Positions 26,734 to 35,626 of a stretch of DNA of 64,000 nucleotides are shown here, one piece after another (within the stretch, counting starts at the first letter, position 1; every line of letters begins with the position of its first letter). A model generated the notes under the pieces. The model worked only from the letters and a program-made list of their open reading frames with translations, did not search any database and had not been told where the DNA came from. The position numbers were made by a program, and so were the translations under genes. This DNA is from Limnohabitans sp. 15K (GTDB taxonomy: Bacteria; Pseudomonadota; Gammaproteobacteria; Burkholderiales; Burkholderiaceae_C). Location of the stretch: NCBI RefSeq assembly GCF_002778285.1, contig NZ_NESM01000004.1, forward strand, positions 62,001 through 126,000. Direction: 5' to 3'.

Positions 26734-27585
26734 ATGCCCAGCGCAGGGTTGTTACTTCAAGCGCTGGCCTCTGGTGTCTTTCTCGGTGCTTTGTATGGCC
26801 TTATCGGCCTGGGCATCGGTTTGGGCTGGGGCTTGCTCAGGCAAATCAACCTGGCGCATTTCGCGTGGGTGTTCCTTTCAGCCTACATGACCTATGAGCT
26901 CAAAACGAAGTTGGGCGTTGATCCGCTGATTTCTTTGCTGGTTTTGGTTCCCGTGTTTGGCGCTCTGGGCATGGCCGTGCAGGCGGTGTTTGCCCGGTTT
27001 GCGCTCACGCCCTTCAATTCATTGTTGGTGACTTTCGGCATGACTGTGTCGGTGGAAGCCTTGCTGCAGTGGATCTGGAGTGCCGATTTTCGGCGCATGG
27101 CGTCGGTTTACGAAGAGCACAAGTTCCGCTTGGGCAGCGTGGTCGTGACTTACTCCGAAGCACTTACTTTGGGCATGTCACTGGCCGCTGTGGCCGGGGT
27201 CTGGTGGTTGCTCCACCGCACGGACATGGGCAAGTCGGTGCGGGCCAGTGCAGAAGATCCGGCCATTGCCACGGCATTTGGCATGAATGCCAAGCGTTTG
27301 GCGATCGGGGTGGCTGGCTTGTGCGCTGCATTGGCTGCCTGCGCAGGCGTGTGCGTGGCATTGACCTTCACATTGGCACCTTCTCAGATCTTTTCCTGGG
27401 TTGGGGTGGTGTTTGCGGTGGTGATGATCGGTCGGCTCGGCTCGGCAGTGACCCCTTTGTTGGGTGGTTTGGTGATCGGTATCAGCGAGGCCATGACCCA
27501 AGCCTTGATCGCGCCCACCTGGGCACCCTTGGTGGCATTCACGCTGCTGATTCTGATTCTTTTGCTCAGGCGTGGTGATGAATAA
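26734..27585 (+). CDS. HAAT-family ABC transporter permease (LivH-like)
   Basis: A 283-residue integral membrane protein with about eight helices. It carries the LivH start GALYGLIGLGIGLGWGLLRQINLAHFA and the ARFALTPFNSLLVTFGMTV segment. It pairs with the LivM half of the next gene to form the channel. It starts 1 nt after the binding-protein stop and overlaps the following gene by 8 nt. Confidence 0.93.
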   Translation: MPSAGLLLQALASGVFLGALYGLIGLGIGLGWGLLRQINLAHFAWVFLSAYMTYELKTKLGVDPLISLLVLVPVFGALGMAVQAVFARFALTPFNSLLVTFGMTVSVEALLQWIWSADFRRMASVYEEHKFRLGSVVVTYSEALTLGMSLAAVAGVWWLLHRTDMGKSVRASAEDPAIATAFGMNAKRLAIGVAGLCAALAACAGVCVALTFTLAPSQIFSWVGVVFAVVMIGRLGSAVTPLLGGLVIGISEAMTQALIAPTWAPLVAFTLLILILLLRRGDE

Positions 27586-29362
27586 GATTCAGCGCATTTC
27601 TTTGCTCGGTCTGGTGCTGGGTTTGCTGGTGGCCGGGCCTTACATCGGTCTGCCAGTGCACCTGCAGTCCTTGCTCTACGTGATTTTTTTCTGGATCACG
27701 TTGGCCACATCCTGGAACATGCTTTCGGGCTATTCAGGTTATTTTTCGTTCGGGCATGGCGCCTTTTTTGGCGTGGGGATGTACGGCATGGCCACACTGG
27801 CCACCAAAGCCGATTGGCCCGTGGTGCCTGCTGCTTTGGGCAGCGGTGTGCTGGCAGCGGTGCTGGCCTTGGCCATCGGGGCACTGGTTTTCAATGTGCG
27901 CAAGATTCGTGGCGAGTCTTTTGCCTTGATCACTTTGGCCGTGGGTTTTGTTCTGGCAACTTTGGCCGTGAACACCTCCATCGATGGCGGCCCGGGTGTC
28001 TATTTGATGTCAGTGACCTTGCCACAGTGGGGACCCAAACCTGCCTCGACTTTCTATTACGCCAGTTTGATTCTGGCGGTACTCAGTGTGGCCGTGGCAT
28101 GGTGGTTGTTTCACGCGCGGGCGGGTTTGGGTTTGCTGGCCATTCACGACGACGAAGACGCCGCTGAAGTCAATGGCGTGCCCACTTTTTGGCTCAAGAT
28201 GGGGGCCTTTGCCCTGTCGAGTTTCTTTGCGGGTGTGATGGGGGCCATCCACGCGCTCTACGTGTCTTATGTCACGGTGGGTGAGACCTTCAACATCACG
28301 GTGCCTTTGACAGTGGTCCTCATGAGTGTGTTGGGTGGCAGTCGGCACTGGGCAGGACCGATGCTCGGGGGGATTTTGATCACGCTGCTGCTCAATGCTT
28401 TCACCGCGGGCGACAGTGCCTTGATCGGAAAAGTCATCATTGGTCTGGTTTTGGCCGGCGCAGTACTTGTGATGCCCCGCGGCATTTTGGGGACTTGGCA
28501 GTTAAGACAGCACAAGCGTTTGATACAAAGTAACAAGGACCATGCTGAGGGGCAACAAGAGCATGGCCTCCACCTTGACGCAGAGTTGGTGATTGAGCGA
28601 CCGACAACCAAGCCGTCAGAGTCTGTGAACCGTCAAAAAGTGCTGGAAGTGCGGGGTTTGAGCAAACATTTCTCGGGCATCCGCGCATTGAACCAAGTGG
28701 ACTTGGACTTGTACCAAGGTGAAATTTTGGGTTTGCTGGGCCCCAACGGTTCAGGCAAATCGACGTTCATCAACGTGGTCACCGGCCACTACCGACCGAC
28801 CGAGGGGACGGTGGTGCTGCAAGGCCAATCTTGCGCCGGATGGCCTGCTCACCGAATTCGCCGCCAGGGCTTGTCGCGCACTTACCAAATTCCGCGGCCA
28901 TTCCACGGGCTCACCGTGGAGCAAAACGTCACGCTGGCCGCGCACTACGGCGGTGCCCATTTGACCGATGCGCAAGCTCGTGCAGAGGCGCAAGAGTGGA
29001 TGCTTTTTACCGGTCTTCAAGACAAAGGGGACCATTTTCCAGACGAGCTCAACTTGCACCAACGCAAATTCTTGGAGTTGGCACGTGCTTTGGCGGCCCG
29101 TCCCCAGGTGTTGCTTTTGGATGAGGTGTTGTCGGGTTTGACCCCGGCCGAGATCGGTGCTGCCGTGCAGACCATTCGCCGTATCCGGGAAAGAGGCACG
29201 TCCATCGTGTTTGTCGAGCACGTCATGAGCGCGGTGCTGGCCTTGTCAGACCGCTTGGTGGTGCTCAACCAGGGCCAGGTCATAGCGGAGGGAGACCCTC
29301 AGGATGTGATGTCACGCGAGGAAGTGGTTCGCGCGTATTTGGGTGATGAGGCGGTGGTGTAA
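27578..29362 (+). CDS. Fused HAAT permease-ATPase (LivM-LivG in one chain)
   Basis: A 594-residue fusion. Residues 1 to about 310 are a LivM permease (ATSWNMLSGYSGYFSFGHGAFFGVG). A charged linker follows (about 310-345). The rest is a LivG ATPase with Walker A GLLGPNGSGKST, Walker B LLLDEVLSGLTP and H-loop VFVEHVM. The ABC signature is degenerate, LNLHQRKFLELARAL rather than LSGGQ. The ATG at 27578 is chosen over two upstream GTGs. Fusions of these two subunits occur in Burkholderiales; here it lowers the operon to four genes. Confidence 0.92.
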   Translation: MNKIQRISLLGLVLGLLVAGPYIGLPVHLQSLLYVIFFWITLATSWNMLSGYSGYFSFGHGAFFGVGMYGMATLATKADWPVVPAALGSGVLAAVLALAIGALVFNVRKIRGESFALITLAVGFVLATLAVNTSIDGGPGVYLMSVTLPQWGPKPASTFYYASLILAVLSVAVAWWLFHARAGLGLLAIHDDEDAAEVNGVPTFWLKMGAFALSSFFAGVMGAIHALYVSYVTVGETFNITVPLTVVLMSVLGGSRHWAGPMLGGILITLLLNAFTAGDSALIGKVIIGLVLAGAVLVMPRGILGTWQLRQHKRLIQSNKDHAEGQQEHGLHLDAELVIERPTTKPSESVNRQKVLEVRGLSKHFSGIRALNQVDLDLYQGEILGLLGPNGSGKSTFINVVTGHYRPTEGTVVLQGQSCAGWPAHRIRRQGLSRTYQIPRPFHGLTVEQNVTLAAHYGGAHLTDAQARAEAQEWMLFTGLQDKGDHFPDELNLHQRKFLELARALAARPQVLLLDEVLSGLTPAEIGAAVQTIRRIRERGTSIVFVEHVMSAVLALSDRLVVLNQGQVIAEGDPQDVMSREEVVRAYLGDEAVV

Positions 29363-29364
29363 GC

Positions 29365-30069
29365 ATGCTCCAAATAGATCAAATTCAAGTCAATTACGGC
29401 GCTGCGCCAGCGCTGTGGGATGTCTCTTTGCAGATCAATGCGGGCGAGTTGGTCTCCGTGATCGGCCCCAACGGTGCGGGCAAAACCACATTGATCCATG
29501 CCGTCATGGGGCTGAACCCCTTGGTCGCAGGAAAAATCGCATGGGAAGGTGAGACGGTTTCGAGTTTGCCGCCACACCGCTTGTGTGAAAAAGGTTTGGC
29601 CTTGGTACCCGAAAGCCGCAGGTTATTCACAGGCATGACGGTGCGTGAAAACCTTGAGCTGGGCGCCATGCATCCGGCTGCAAAGGCCGCTCGCGCACGC
29701 ACATTTGAACAAGTGTGTGACTTGTTCCCTGCGGTGAGAGCCAAGCTCAATCAGATCTCGGGCACCTTGTCAGGGGGGCAGCAACAAATGGTCGCCATTG
29801 GTCGGGCCATGATGGCTTTGCCTCGATTGCTCTTGCTGGACGAGCCGTCTTTGGGTTTGGCCCCGAGCATCGTGGGAGAGATGTTTCGAGCCATCGAGGC
29901 CATCCATCAAAATGGCACGGCGGTCATGCTGGTGGAGCAAAACGTCAGCCGTGCCTTGGCGATTTCACAGCGCACCTATGTGCTCGAAAATGGCCGCGTG
30001 GTAACTTCGGGTGCATCGTCCGACTTGAGCCATCGCCCTGAAATCCGCAAAGCCTACTTAGGCGTGTAG
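29365..30069 (+). CDS. HAAT-family ABC transporter ATPase (LivF-like)
   Basis: A 234-residue ATPase with canonical motifs: Walker A GPNGAGKTT, signature LSGGQQQMVAIGRAMM, Walker B LLLDEPSLGLAP and H-loop MLVEQNV. It completes the transporter with the fused LivM-LivG chain, starting 2 nt after it. It provides the intact signature motif that its LivG partner lacks, so one of the two ATP sites is probably degenerate. Confidence 0.94.
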   Translation: MLQIDQIQVNYGAAPALWDVSLQINAGELVSVIGPNGAGKTTLIHAVMGLNPLVAGKIAWEGETVSSLPPHRLCEKGLALVPESRRLFTGMTVRENLELGAMHPAAKAARARTFEQVCDLFPAVRAKLNQISGTLSGGQQQMVAIGRAMMALPRLLLLDEPSLGLAPSIVGEMFRAIEAIHQNGTAVMLVEQNVSRALAISQRTYVLENGRVVTSGASSDLSHRPEIRKAYLGV

Positions 30070-30112
30070 TCACCAAACTGATCACAGGCTTGCAGCCCCA
30101 CAGCGGGTCAAC

Positions 30113-30763
30113 TCAGGTCTGCGCGTTTCCTTGGAAAGACTTGACAAAGTGCTTTGCGGTACTTTGTACATCTTGGGCGGTGCGTCCCGGCGCGAACAAG
30201 GCCGAACCCAGGCCAAAGCCTGTCGCCCCGGCCGCCAAATAAGTCGCCATGTTGTCCGGCGTGATACCGCCTACGGGCATCAGGGCGACGCCTTTCGGAA
30301 GCACGGCTCGCAAGGCTTTGACGGTGGCGGGTGAAATCATCTCGGCCGGAAAAAGCTTGAGTCCATGTGCGCCCGCGTCGAGCGCCGCAAAGGCCTCTGT
30401 GGGCGTGGCCACCCCCGGCAGTACGACCATGTCCAGGGCCAAGGCCTGCGCGACCACGGCGGGGTTGAAGTTGGGCGAGACGATCAATCGGCCTCCGGCG
30501 GCGTGCACGTCTTTCACTTGCCCTGCGTTCAGCACCGTGCCCGCACCGATCAGCGTTTGCGGAAACAATGTCGCCAGTGCATTGATGCTTCGCAAAGGCT
30601 CGGGTGAGTTGAGCGGCACCTCGATGATGGCAAAGCTGCTGCCCACCAGCGCGTCGCCAATGGCGGGTGCCTCGGCCGGCGTCAGGCCACGCAAGATGGC
30701 GATCAAAGGCAGTTGGTCCATGGCTTGTGCCAAAGCGTGTGCGGGGGAGGTGGTCGGTGTCAT
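30113..30763 (-). CDS. dgoA: 2-dehydro-3-deoxy-6-phosphogalactonate aldolase
   Basis: A 216-residue KDPG-type aldolase closer to DgoA than Eda: PLIAILRGLTPAEA, FAIIEVPLNSPEPLRSI with the catalytic Glu, and HGLKLFPAEMISP with the Schiff-base Lys. It splits KDPGal into pyruvate and glyceraldehyde-3-phosphate. It is the last gene of a five-gene sugar-acid operon and follows DgoK after 51 nt that contain a REP-like hairpin. Confidence 0.9.
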   Translation of the reverse strand: MTPTTSPAHALAQAMDQLPLIAILRGLTPAEAPAIGDALVGSSFAIIEVPLNSPEPLRSINALATLFPQTLIGAGTVLNAGQVKDVHAAGGRLIVSPNFNPAVVAQALALDMVVLPGVATPTEAFAALDAGAHGLKLFPAEMISPATVKALRAVLPKGVALMPVGGITPDNMATYLAAGATGFGLGSALFAPGRTAQDVQSTAKHFVKSFQGNAQT

Positions 30764-30774
30764 GGTGTTTTTTG

Positions 30775-30802
30775 TGTAGGAGCGGCGCCCTCGCCGCGAA
30801 GG
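30775..30802 (+). repeat. REP-like hairpin, copy 1
   Basis: TGTAGGAG then stem GCGGCG, loop CCCT, stem CGCCGC and GAAGG, followed by seven T. It lies between dgoK and dgoA, 12 nt before the dgoA start codon on the opposite reading direction. It shares flanks and loop with three other copies at 48.8, 54.7 and 57.7 kb while the stem differs by paired changes. Confidence 0.75.
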
Positions 30803-30814
30803 TTTTTTTGCACA

Positions 30815-31711
30815 TCAACATGCCGATGCCGATGCCAGTGCGAACAAGCCCGCCCAAGTGGCTTCTGGGCCATGGCTTTGGCAGGCGACGCCCAAGTGTT
30901 TCAGTGCCAAGGTGTACCGCAGCGTGAGGGCGTCGTTGCCGATCAGGAGGACAGGTTCTGCAGGGGTGGACGCCCTTGGATGGTGCAGTTCCTCCCCAAT
31001 CAGCAAGCCCGACAGGTAGCTGGGCAAGGCCACAGCAGCAAGGCGCTCAAACAGGCCCAGGGTACGCACCGCGAACAGTTTGTTGAGCACGCTGCCCGCT
31101 TGCTGGCTTTGGTCCACACCTTGCAAAAAGGCCGATTCATCGAAGGCCCCGGTCAAATCGAGTGTCTTGCCCAAAATCGAGTGTTGGCTCATCAGGGCAA
31201 ACACCTCGCCGGTCATGAAGGTTTGGAACTGGGTCACGCGTCCACCTTGCACCTGCACCCATTTGCTGTGTGTGCCGGGCAGCACCAGCGTGGCACTGTC
31301 TTGTCCAGCCAGTTGCAGTGCGCCAAAAATTTGCACTTCTTCGCCGCGCATCACATCGGTTGTTTGCAGGGTGTCTTGGCCCAGGCAGCTGAGGCCAGGC
31401 ACCAAGGCGATGCGACCAGGCTGCAGCCACAACAGGTGTTGGCCCAACTCGGCAAAGCCTGCAGGGCAGGGGCAGTAGGGCGCTTCTTGCCACCCTTGGC
31501 GGCTGCCCGCCATGCCAGAGATCAGGCACAGCGCACCCGGCGCTTGCATCCAATCGCCAAAGAGTTCGTCCAACACAGCGGCAAACTGCCCCGGCGGCAC
31601 ACTCAAGATGCCGCGCGCAAATTCGCGTGTGGCCAACACTTGACCCTCGGCCCCAAGCTGTGCACCGCGCAACGAAGATGTGCCCCAGTCGATCGCGATC
31701 AAGGGCCTCAT
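30815..31711 (-). CDS. dgoK: 2-dehydro-3-deoxygalactonokinase
   Basis: A 298-residue sugar kinase of the DgoK family, starting at MRPLIAIDWGTSSLRGA, the phosphate-binding motif. It also has CLISGMAGSRQGWQEAPY and LPGTHSKWVQV, typical of the family. It phosphorylates KDGal to KDPGal, the substrate of the following aldolase. The start overlaps the stop of the KdgK gene (ATGA). Confidence 0.92.
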   Translation of the reverse strand: MRPLIAIDWGTSSLRGAQLGAEGQVLATREFARGILSVPPGQFAAVLDELFGDWMQAPGALCLISGMAGSRQGWQEAPYCPCPAGFAELGQHLLWLQPGRIALVPGLSCLGQDTLQTTDVMRGEEVQIFGALQLAGQDSATLVLPGTHSKWVQVQGGRVTQFQTFMTGEVFALMSQHSILGKTLDLTGAFDESAFLQGVDQSQQAGSVLNKLFAVRTLGLFERLAAVALPSYLSGLLIGEELHHPRASTPAEPVLLIGNDALTLRYTLALKHLGVACQSHGPEATWAGLFALASASAC

Positions 31712-32667
31712 GGTGTGTGCGCTTTCATCAAGAAGTCCAGCACCGCATCGTGCCTGGGCAAGGGGGCGACGGCGCCATAGCCTTGCACCGACACGGCTGC
31801 AGCGGCATTGGCATAGGCGGTGGCGTCCCACAAGCTGTCGCCCGCTGACAAGCGCGCCAAGAGGTTGCCTGCAAAGCAGTCACCTGCACCCGTGGCATCC
31901 ACCGCTTGCACGCTATGGCCCGGCACGGTGCGCTGCAACTTGCCATCGCTGGCGATGGCGCCATCGGCCCCCAGCTTGAGCACCACTTGCGCTGCGCCTT
32001 GCGCATGGCTCCAGCCGATGATGTCTTGCGCTTGTGTCAGGCCCGTGAGCGCGGTCAGGTCTTCCAGGCTGGGCAAAAACAAATCACACATGCGCACGGC
32101 TTGGCCAATGCAGGCTTGTGCACGGGCCAGTGGCCAGAGCGACAGGCGCAAGTTGGAGTCGAGCGCCACGTGTGTGCCCACGCTGCGGGCGTGTTGTATG
32201 GCGGCCAAGGCGGTGTCGCAGGCCGAGGCCGAAATCGCCAATGAGATGCCCGACAGGTGCAGCCACTGGCTGCGGGCAATGGCGTCTTGCCAATGCGCGA
32301 GGTCTGCGGCTTGCATGCGGCTGGCGGCTGAGCCGGCACGGGCATAGCTGAAGTGGTGGCCCTTTGCATCGTGGCTCACAAAGTACAGGCCGGTGGGGGC
32401 TTGGGGGTCGCGCAGCACCGTGGCGGTGCCTACGTTTTCGCGCTGCCACAAATCCATCAGCCGATCGCCCCAGCGGTCGGCACCCAATCGCGTCAGGTAG
32501 GCCACACGGGCCCCTGCCCGAGCAGCGGCAATGGCGGCATTGCTGGTGTCGCCGCCAAAGCCTTGCAGATACAAAGGCGCCTCATCAGGTGTTGGGTTGG
32601 AGGTCTGGTTGAACTCAACCATCGCCTCACCCAAGGCGACGATGTCCCCTGTTTTGTGCACGGTCAT
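31708..32667 (-). CDS. kdgK: 2-dehydro-3-deoxygluconokinase (PfkB family)
   Basis: A 319-residue ribokinase-family enzyme with GFGGDTSNAAIAAARAGA near residue 33 and the C-terminal PfkB signature VDATGAGDCFAGN containing the catalytic Asp. The neighbours point to KDG as substrate, giving KDPG for the Eda aldolase. It overlaps dgoK by 4 nt and follows denD by 7 nt. Having both KdgK and DgoK in one operon implies the dehydratases upstream feed two epimeric keto-deoxy acids. Confidence 0.88.
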   Translation of the reverse strand: MTVHKTGDIVALGEAMVEFNQTSNPTPDEAPLYLQGFGGDTSNAAIAAARAGARVAYLTRLGADRWGDRLMDLWQRENVGTATVLRDPQAPTGLYFVSHDAKGHHFSYARAGSAASRMQAADLAHWQDAIARSQWLHLSGISLAISASACDTALAAIQHARSVGTHVALDSNLRLSLWPLARAQACIGQAVRMCDLFLPSLEDLTALTGLTQAQDIIGWSHAQGAAQVVLKLGADGAIASDGKLQRTVPGHSVQAVDATGAGDCFAGNLLARLSAGDSLWDATAYANAAAAVSVQGYGAVAPLPRHDAVLDFLMKAHTP

Positions 32668-32674
32668 GCGGCTT

Positions 32675-33691
32675 TCAGGCCAGGCCTTTCAAAGCATCGG
32701 CTGGGTAGCCGGGCCGGGCTTTGCAGTCTGCAATGTACTGCTCGATGATGGCTTCAAAGCTCTCGTCGGCGCGCAAGCCCAGCGCGTGGGCGCGCTCAAA
32801 GGTGCAACCTTTGGCCCAGTTGTCCACGATGCCTGCCACGCGTTCATCGCGCTCGAATTTCACACGGGCACGAACAGCGGGGCCCGCCACTTTTTCCAGT
32901 GCGGCCAACATTTGGCCCACACTCACATTCAGGCCGGGCAGGTTCAGTGCCATGCGCCCACCGATGGCTTCACGGCTGGCTTCAAACACGGTGATCAAGC
33001 CGTGGATGGTGGTGCCCGGTGAGGACATGGGGTGTGAGACGCTGGCATCCACCGGGCAGGTGGTGGGGGTGCCCGCCAGCGGCTCGCGGATGATGCCGCT
33101 GAAAAACGATGACGCTGCGCCATTGGGTTTGCCGGGGCGCACGGTCACGGTCATGAGGCGCGCTGCGCGGCCGTCGATGTAGCCTTTACGGGTGTAGTCG
33201 GCCACCATGTGCTCGATGATGAGCTTGTGCGTGCCGTAAGACGTTTGTGGTGTGGGCAAGGTGGTGTCGGCCACCAGGGCGGGCATGGGGTTGGCTGCAT
33301 CGGGCCCAAACACGGCCACAGAGCTGGCAAACACCAGGCGTGGGGCTTTGCCCAATCGCTCGGTGGACACGCGGATGCTGTCGAGCAGCAAGCGCGAGCT
33401 GTCCACGTTGGAGCGCAGGCCCAGGTCAAAGTCGAGTTCGCACTCGCCCGACACGGCCGAGGCCAAATGGAACACGCCGTCAAAGCCGCTCTTGAACAAG
33501 TCACCTTGTTCCAGCATGGGACCTGCATGGCCCTTGACCCGCGGGTCGGCCAGCAAATCGGCTGGGGCGGGGAAGAGGTCGGCAATCACCAATTCGTTGA
33601 CGACTTGGCCGTTGAGTTGGCCTTTTTTCAAAATCTCGCGAGCCAGTCGAGCGCCCAAAAATCCGGCACCGCCGGTGATCAAAATACGCAT
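32675..33691 (-). CDS. NAD-dependent epimerase/dehydratase-fold dehydrogenase, DenD-like
   Basis: A 338-residue extended-SDR protein with the Rossmann motif LITGGAGFLGARLA, FASSVAVFG and the catalytic YGTHK. The overall pattern, including VRPGKPNGAASSFFSGIIREPL, matches D-erythronate dehydrogenases (DenD), which oxidise the C2 hydroxyl of four-carbon sugar acids. In an operon for six-carbon acids it may act on a related aldonate. It lies 15 nt after the dehydratase gene. Confidence 0.85.
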   Translation of the reverse strand: MRILITGGAGFLGARLAREILKKGQLNGQVVNELVIADLFPAPADLLADPRVKGHAGPMLEQGDLFKSGFDGVFHLASAVSGECELDFDLGLRSNVDSSRLLLDSIRVSTERLGKAPRLVFASSVAVFGPDAANPMPALVADTTLPTPQTSYGTHKLIIEHMVADYTRKGYIDGRAARLMTVTVRPGKPNGAASSFFSGIIREPLAGTPTTCPVDASVSHPMSSPGTTIHGLITVFEASREAIGGRMALNLPGLNVSVGQMLAALEKVAGPAVRARVKFERDERVAGIVDNWAKGCTFERAHALGLRADESFEAIIEQYIADCKARPGYPADALKGLA

Positions 33692-33706
33692 GGTTTTCTC
33701 CGTGAA

Positions 33707-35443
33707 TCAGTGGTTGTCTTTGGGCACGGCCGCGCCACGCTGGCCGACCAGAAAGTCCATGTCTGCGCCTTCGTCGGCTTGCAGCACATGGTCAATGTAC
33801 AGCTTCCAGTAGCCCGAGTTCATGGCCGGCGCAGGCTTTTCCCACAAGGCCAGGCGGCGTGCCAGCTCTTCGTCGCTGATGAGCAGTTGCAGTTTGCGCT
33901 CAGGCACATTGAGTTCGATCATGTCGCCGTTTTGCACCACGGCCAGCGGGCCACCGGCAGCGGCTTCGGGCGTGGTGTGCAGCACCACGGTGCCATAGGC
34001 CGTGCCGCTCATGCGGGCGTCAGAGATGCGCACCATGTCGGTGATGCCTTTGCGCAGCACCTTGGGCGGCAGCGGCATGTTGCCCACCTCTGCCATGCCA
34101 GGGTAACCCTTGGGGCCGCAGTTCTTGAGCACCAAGATGCAGTTCTCGTCCACGTCCAGGCTCTCGTCGTCGATGCGTTTGTGGAAGTCGGTACTGTCTT
34201 CAAACACCACGGCGCGGCCGGTGTGCACCATCAGTGCAGGCGTGGCGGCACTGGGCTTGATGACCGCGCCACGCGGGGCCAGGTTGCCGCGCAAGATGGC
34301 GATGCCCGCTTTTTCTTTGAAAGGGGCGTCGAAGGTCTTGATGACGCGCGGGTCGTAATTCACGGCGCCCGCGATGTTCTCGCTCACGCTTTTGCCGGTC
34401 ACGGTGATGATGTCTTTGTGCAGCAGGTGCTCGATCTCTTTCATGATGACGGGCAAGCCACCGGCATAGCAAAAGTCTTCCATCAGGTGGTCGCCTGAGG
34501 GTTGCAAATTCAACAGGCAAGGCAACTCGCTGCCCAAACGCTCGAAATCGTCCACGGTGAGTTTCAGGCCCAAGCGGCCTGCAATGGCGATCAGGTGGAT
34601 CACCGCGTTGGTCGAACCGCCAATGGCCGCCAGCGTGCGGATGGCGTTTTCAAAGGCTTCGCGCGTCAGCACTTTGGTGATGGTCTGGTCGGTGTGCACC
34701 ATCTCGACGATGCGGCGGCCCGCATCGCGGGCCAAGACATTGCGGCGGCCGTCCACGGCCGGGTAAGTGGCGTTGCCGGGCAAGCCAATGCCCAGGGCTT
34801 CGACCATGCTGGCCATGGTGCTGGCGGTGCCCATGGTCATGCAGTGGCCATGGCTGCGGTGCATGCAGCTCTCGGCTTCAAAAAAGTCGGCCAATTTGAG
34901 TGTGCCTGCGCGCACCTGCTCGCTCATGCTCCACACGCCTGTGCCCGAGCCGAGTTCTTGCCCGCGCCATTTGCCGTTGAGCATGGGGCCGCCCGACACG
35001 CCAATGGTTGGCAATCCCACGCTGGACGCGCCCATCAGCAAGGATGGCGTGGTTTTGTCGCAGCCCATGAGCAGCACCACGCCGTCGATCGGGTTGCCTC
35101 GGATGCTTTCTTCGACGTCCATGGACGCCAGGTTGCGGTAGAGCATGGCGGTCGGGCGCAGCAGGGTTTCGCCCAGCGACATGACCGGGAATTCGAGCGG
35201 AAAACCGCCGGCCTCGTACACGCCGATCTTGACCTGCTCGGCCAGGGTGCGGAAGTGCGAGTTGCAGGGGGTCAGTTCGCTGAAGGTGTTGCAAATGCCA
35301 ATGACGGGGCGACCGTCGAATTGGTCGTGCGGCACGCCTTTGCCCTTGACCCAGCTGCGGTAGGCAAAGCCATCGCGGTCTTGGCGGCCAAACCACTGCT
35401 GGCTGCGGAGTTCTTCGGGTTTTTTACGGGGATTGGAGGACAT
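33707..35443 (-). CDS. IlvD/Edd-family sugar-acid dehydratase (arabonate/galactonate type)
   Basis: A 578-residue iron-sulfur dehydratase from the ATG at 35443. It has the family motifs ICNTFSELTPCNSHFR, MGCDKTTPSLLMGA and SCMHRSHGHCMTMGTAST, whose Cys ligate the cluster, and DARMSGTAYGTVVLHT near the C-terminus. Length and the GHCMTMGTAST pattern place it with aldonate dehydratases such as L-arabonate dehydratase, not with IlvD or Edd. It makes 2-keto-3-deoxy acids for the kinases downstream. It is the first gene of the operon and divergent from a GntR regulator with a shared 18-bp motif at each start. Confidence 0.88.
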   Translation of the reverse strand: MSSNPRKKPEELRSQQWFGRQDRDGFAYRSWVKGKGVPHDQFDGRPVIGICNTFSELTPCNSHFRTLAEQVKIGVYEAGGFPLEFPVMSLGETLLRPTAMLYRNLASMDVEESIRGNPIDGVVLLMGCDKTTPSLLMGASSVGLPTIGVSGGPMLNGKWRGQELGSGTGVWSMSEQVRAGTLKLADFFEAESCMHRSHGHCMTMGTASTMASMVEALGIGLPGNATYPAVDGRRNVLARDAGRRIVEMVHTDQTITKVLTREAFENAIRTLAAIGGSTNAVIHLIAIAGRLGLKLTVDDFERLGSELPCLLNLQPSGDHLMEDFCYAGGLPVIMKEIEHLLHKDIITVTGKSVSENIAGAVNYDPRVIKTFDAPFKEKAGIAILRGNLAPRGAVIKPSAATPALMVHTGRAVVFEDSTDFHKRIDDESLDVDENCILVLKNCGPKGYPGMAEVGNMPLPPKVLRKGITDMVRISDARMSGTAYGTVVLHTTPEAAAGGPLAVVQNGDMIELNVPERKLQLLISDEELARRLALWEKPAPAMNSGYWKLYIDHVLQADEGADMDFLVGQRGAAVPKDNH

Positions 35444-35477
35444 GAGGATCGAATGATTCGGAGGTTGGGAGAATGGG

Positions 35478-35495
35478 TTCAATCGTATGATGAAT
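35478..35495 (-). promoter_or_regulatory. Candidate GntR operator, dehydratase side
   Basis: On the minus strand this reads ATTCATCATACGATTGAA, identical at 17 of 18 positions to the site at 35591-35608 in the opposite orientation. It lies 34 nt upstream of the dehydratase start codon. Confidence 0.65.
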
Positions 35496-35590
35496 ACAGT
35501 TTGTTGGCCACCCTATAAACCCTAGTGCAGCGCACAATCGATTCTCGCTCAGGCCGATCTTCAGGGTTTTCCGCAGTGTTGGAATTTTTC

Positions 35591-35608
35591 ATTCATCATA
35601 TGATTGAA
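35591..35608 (+). promoter_or_regulatory. Candidate GntR operator, regulator side
   Basis: ATTCATCATATGATTGAA, containing the perfect palindrome ATCATATGAT. It lies just upstream of the preferred regulator start (35627) and is an inverted copy of the site at 35478-35495, 113 bp away centre to centre. Confidence 0.65.
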
Positions 35609-35626
35609 CGATTCGTCAAATCACCC

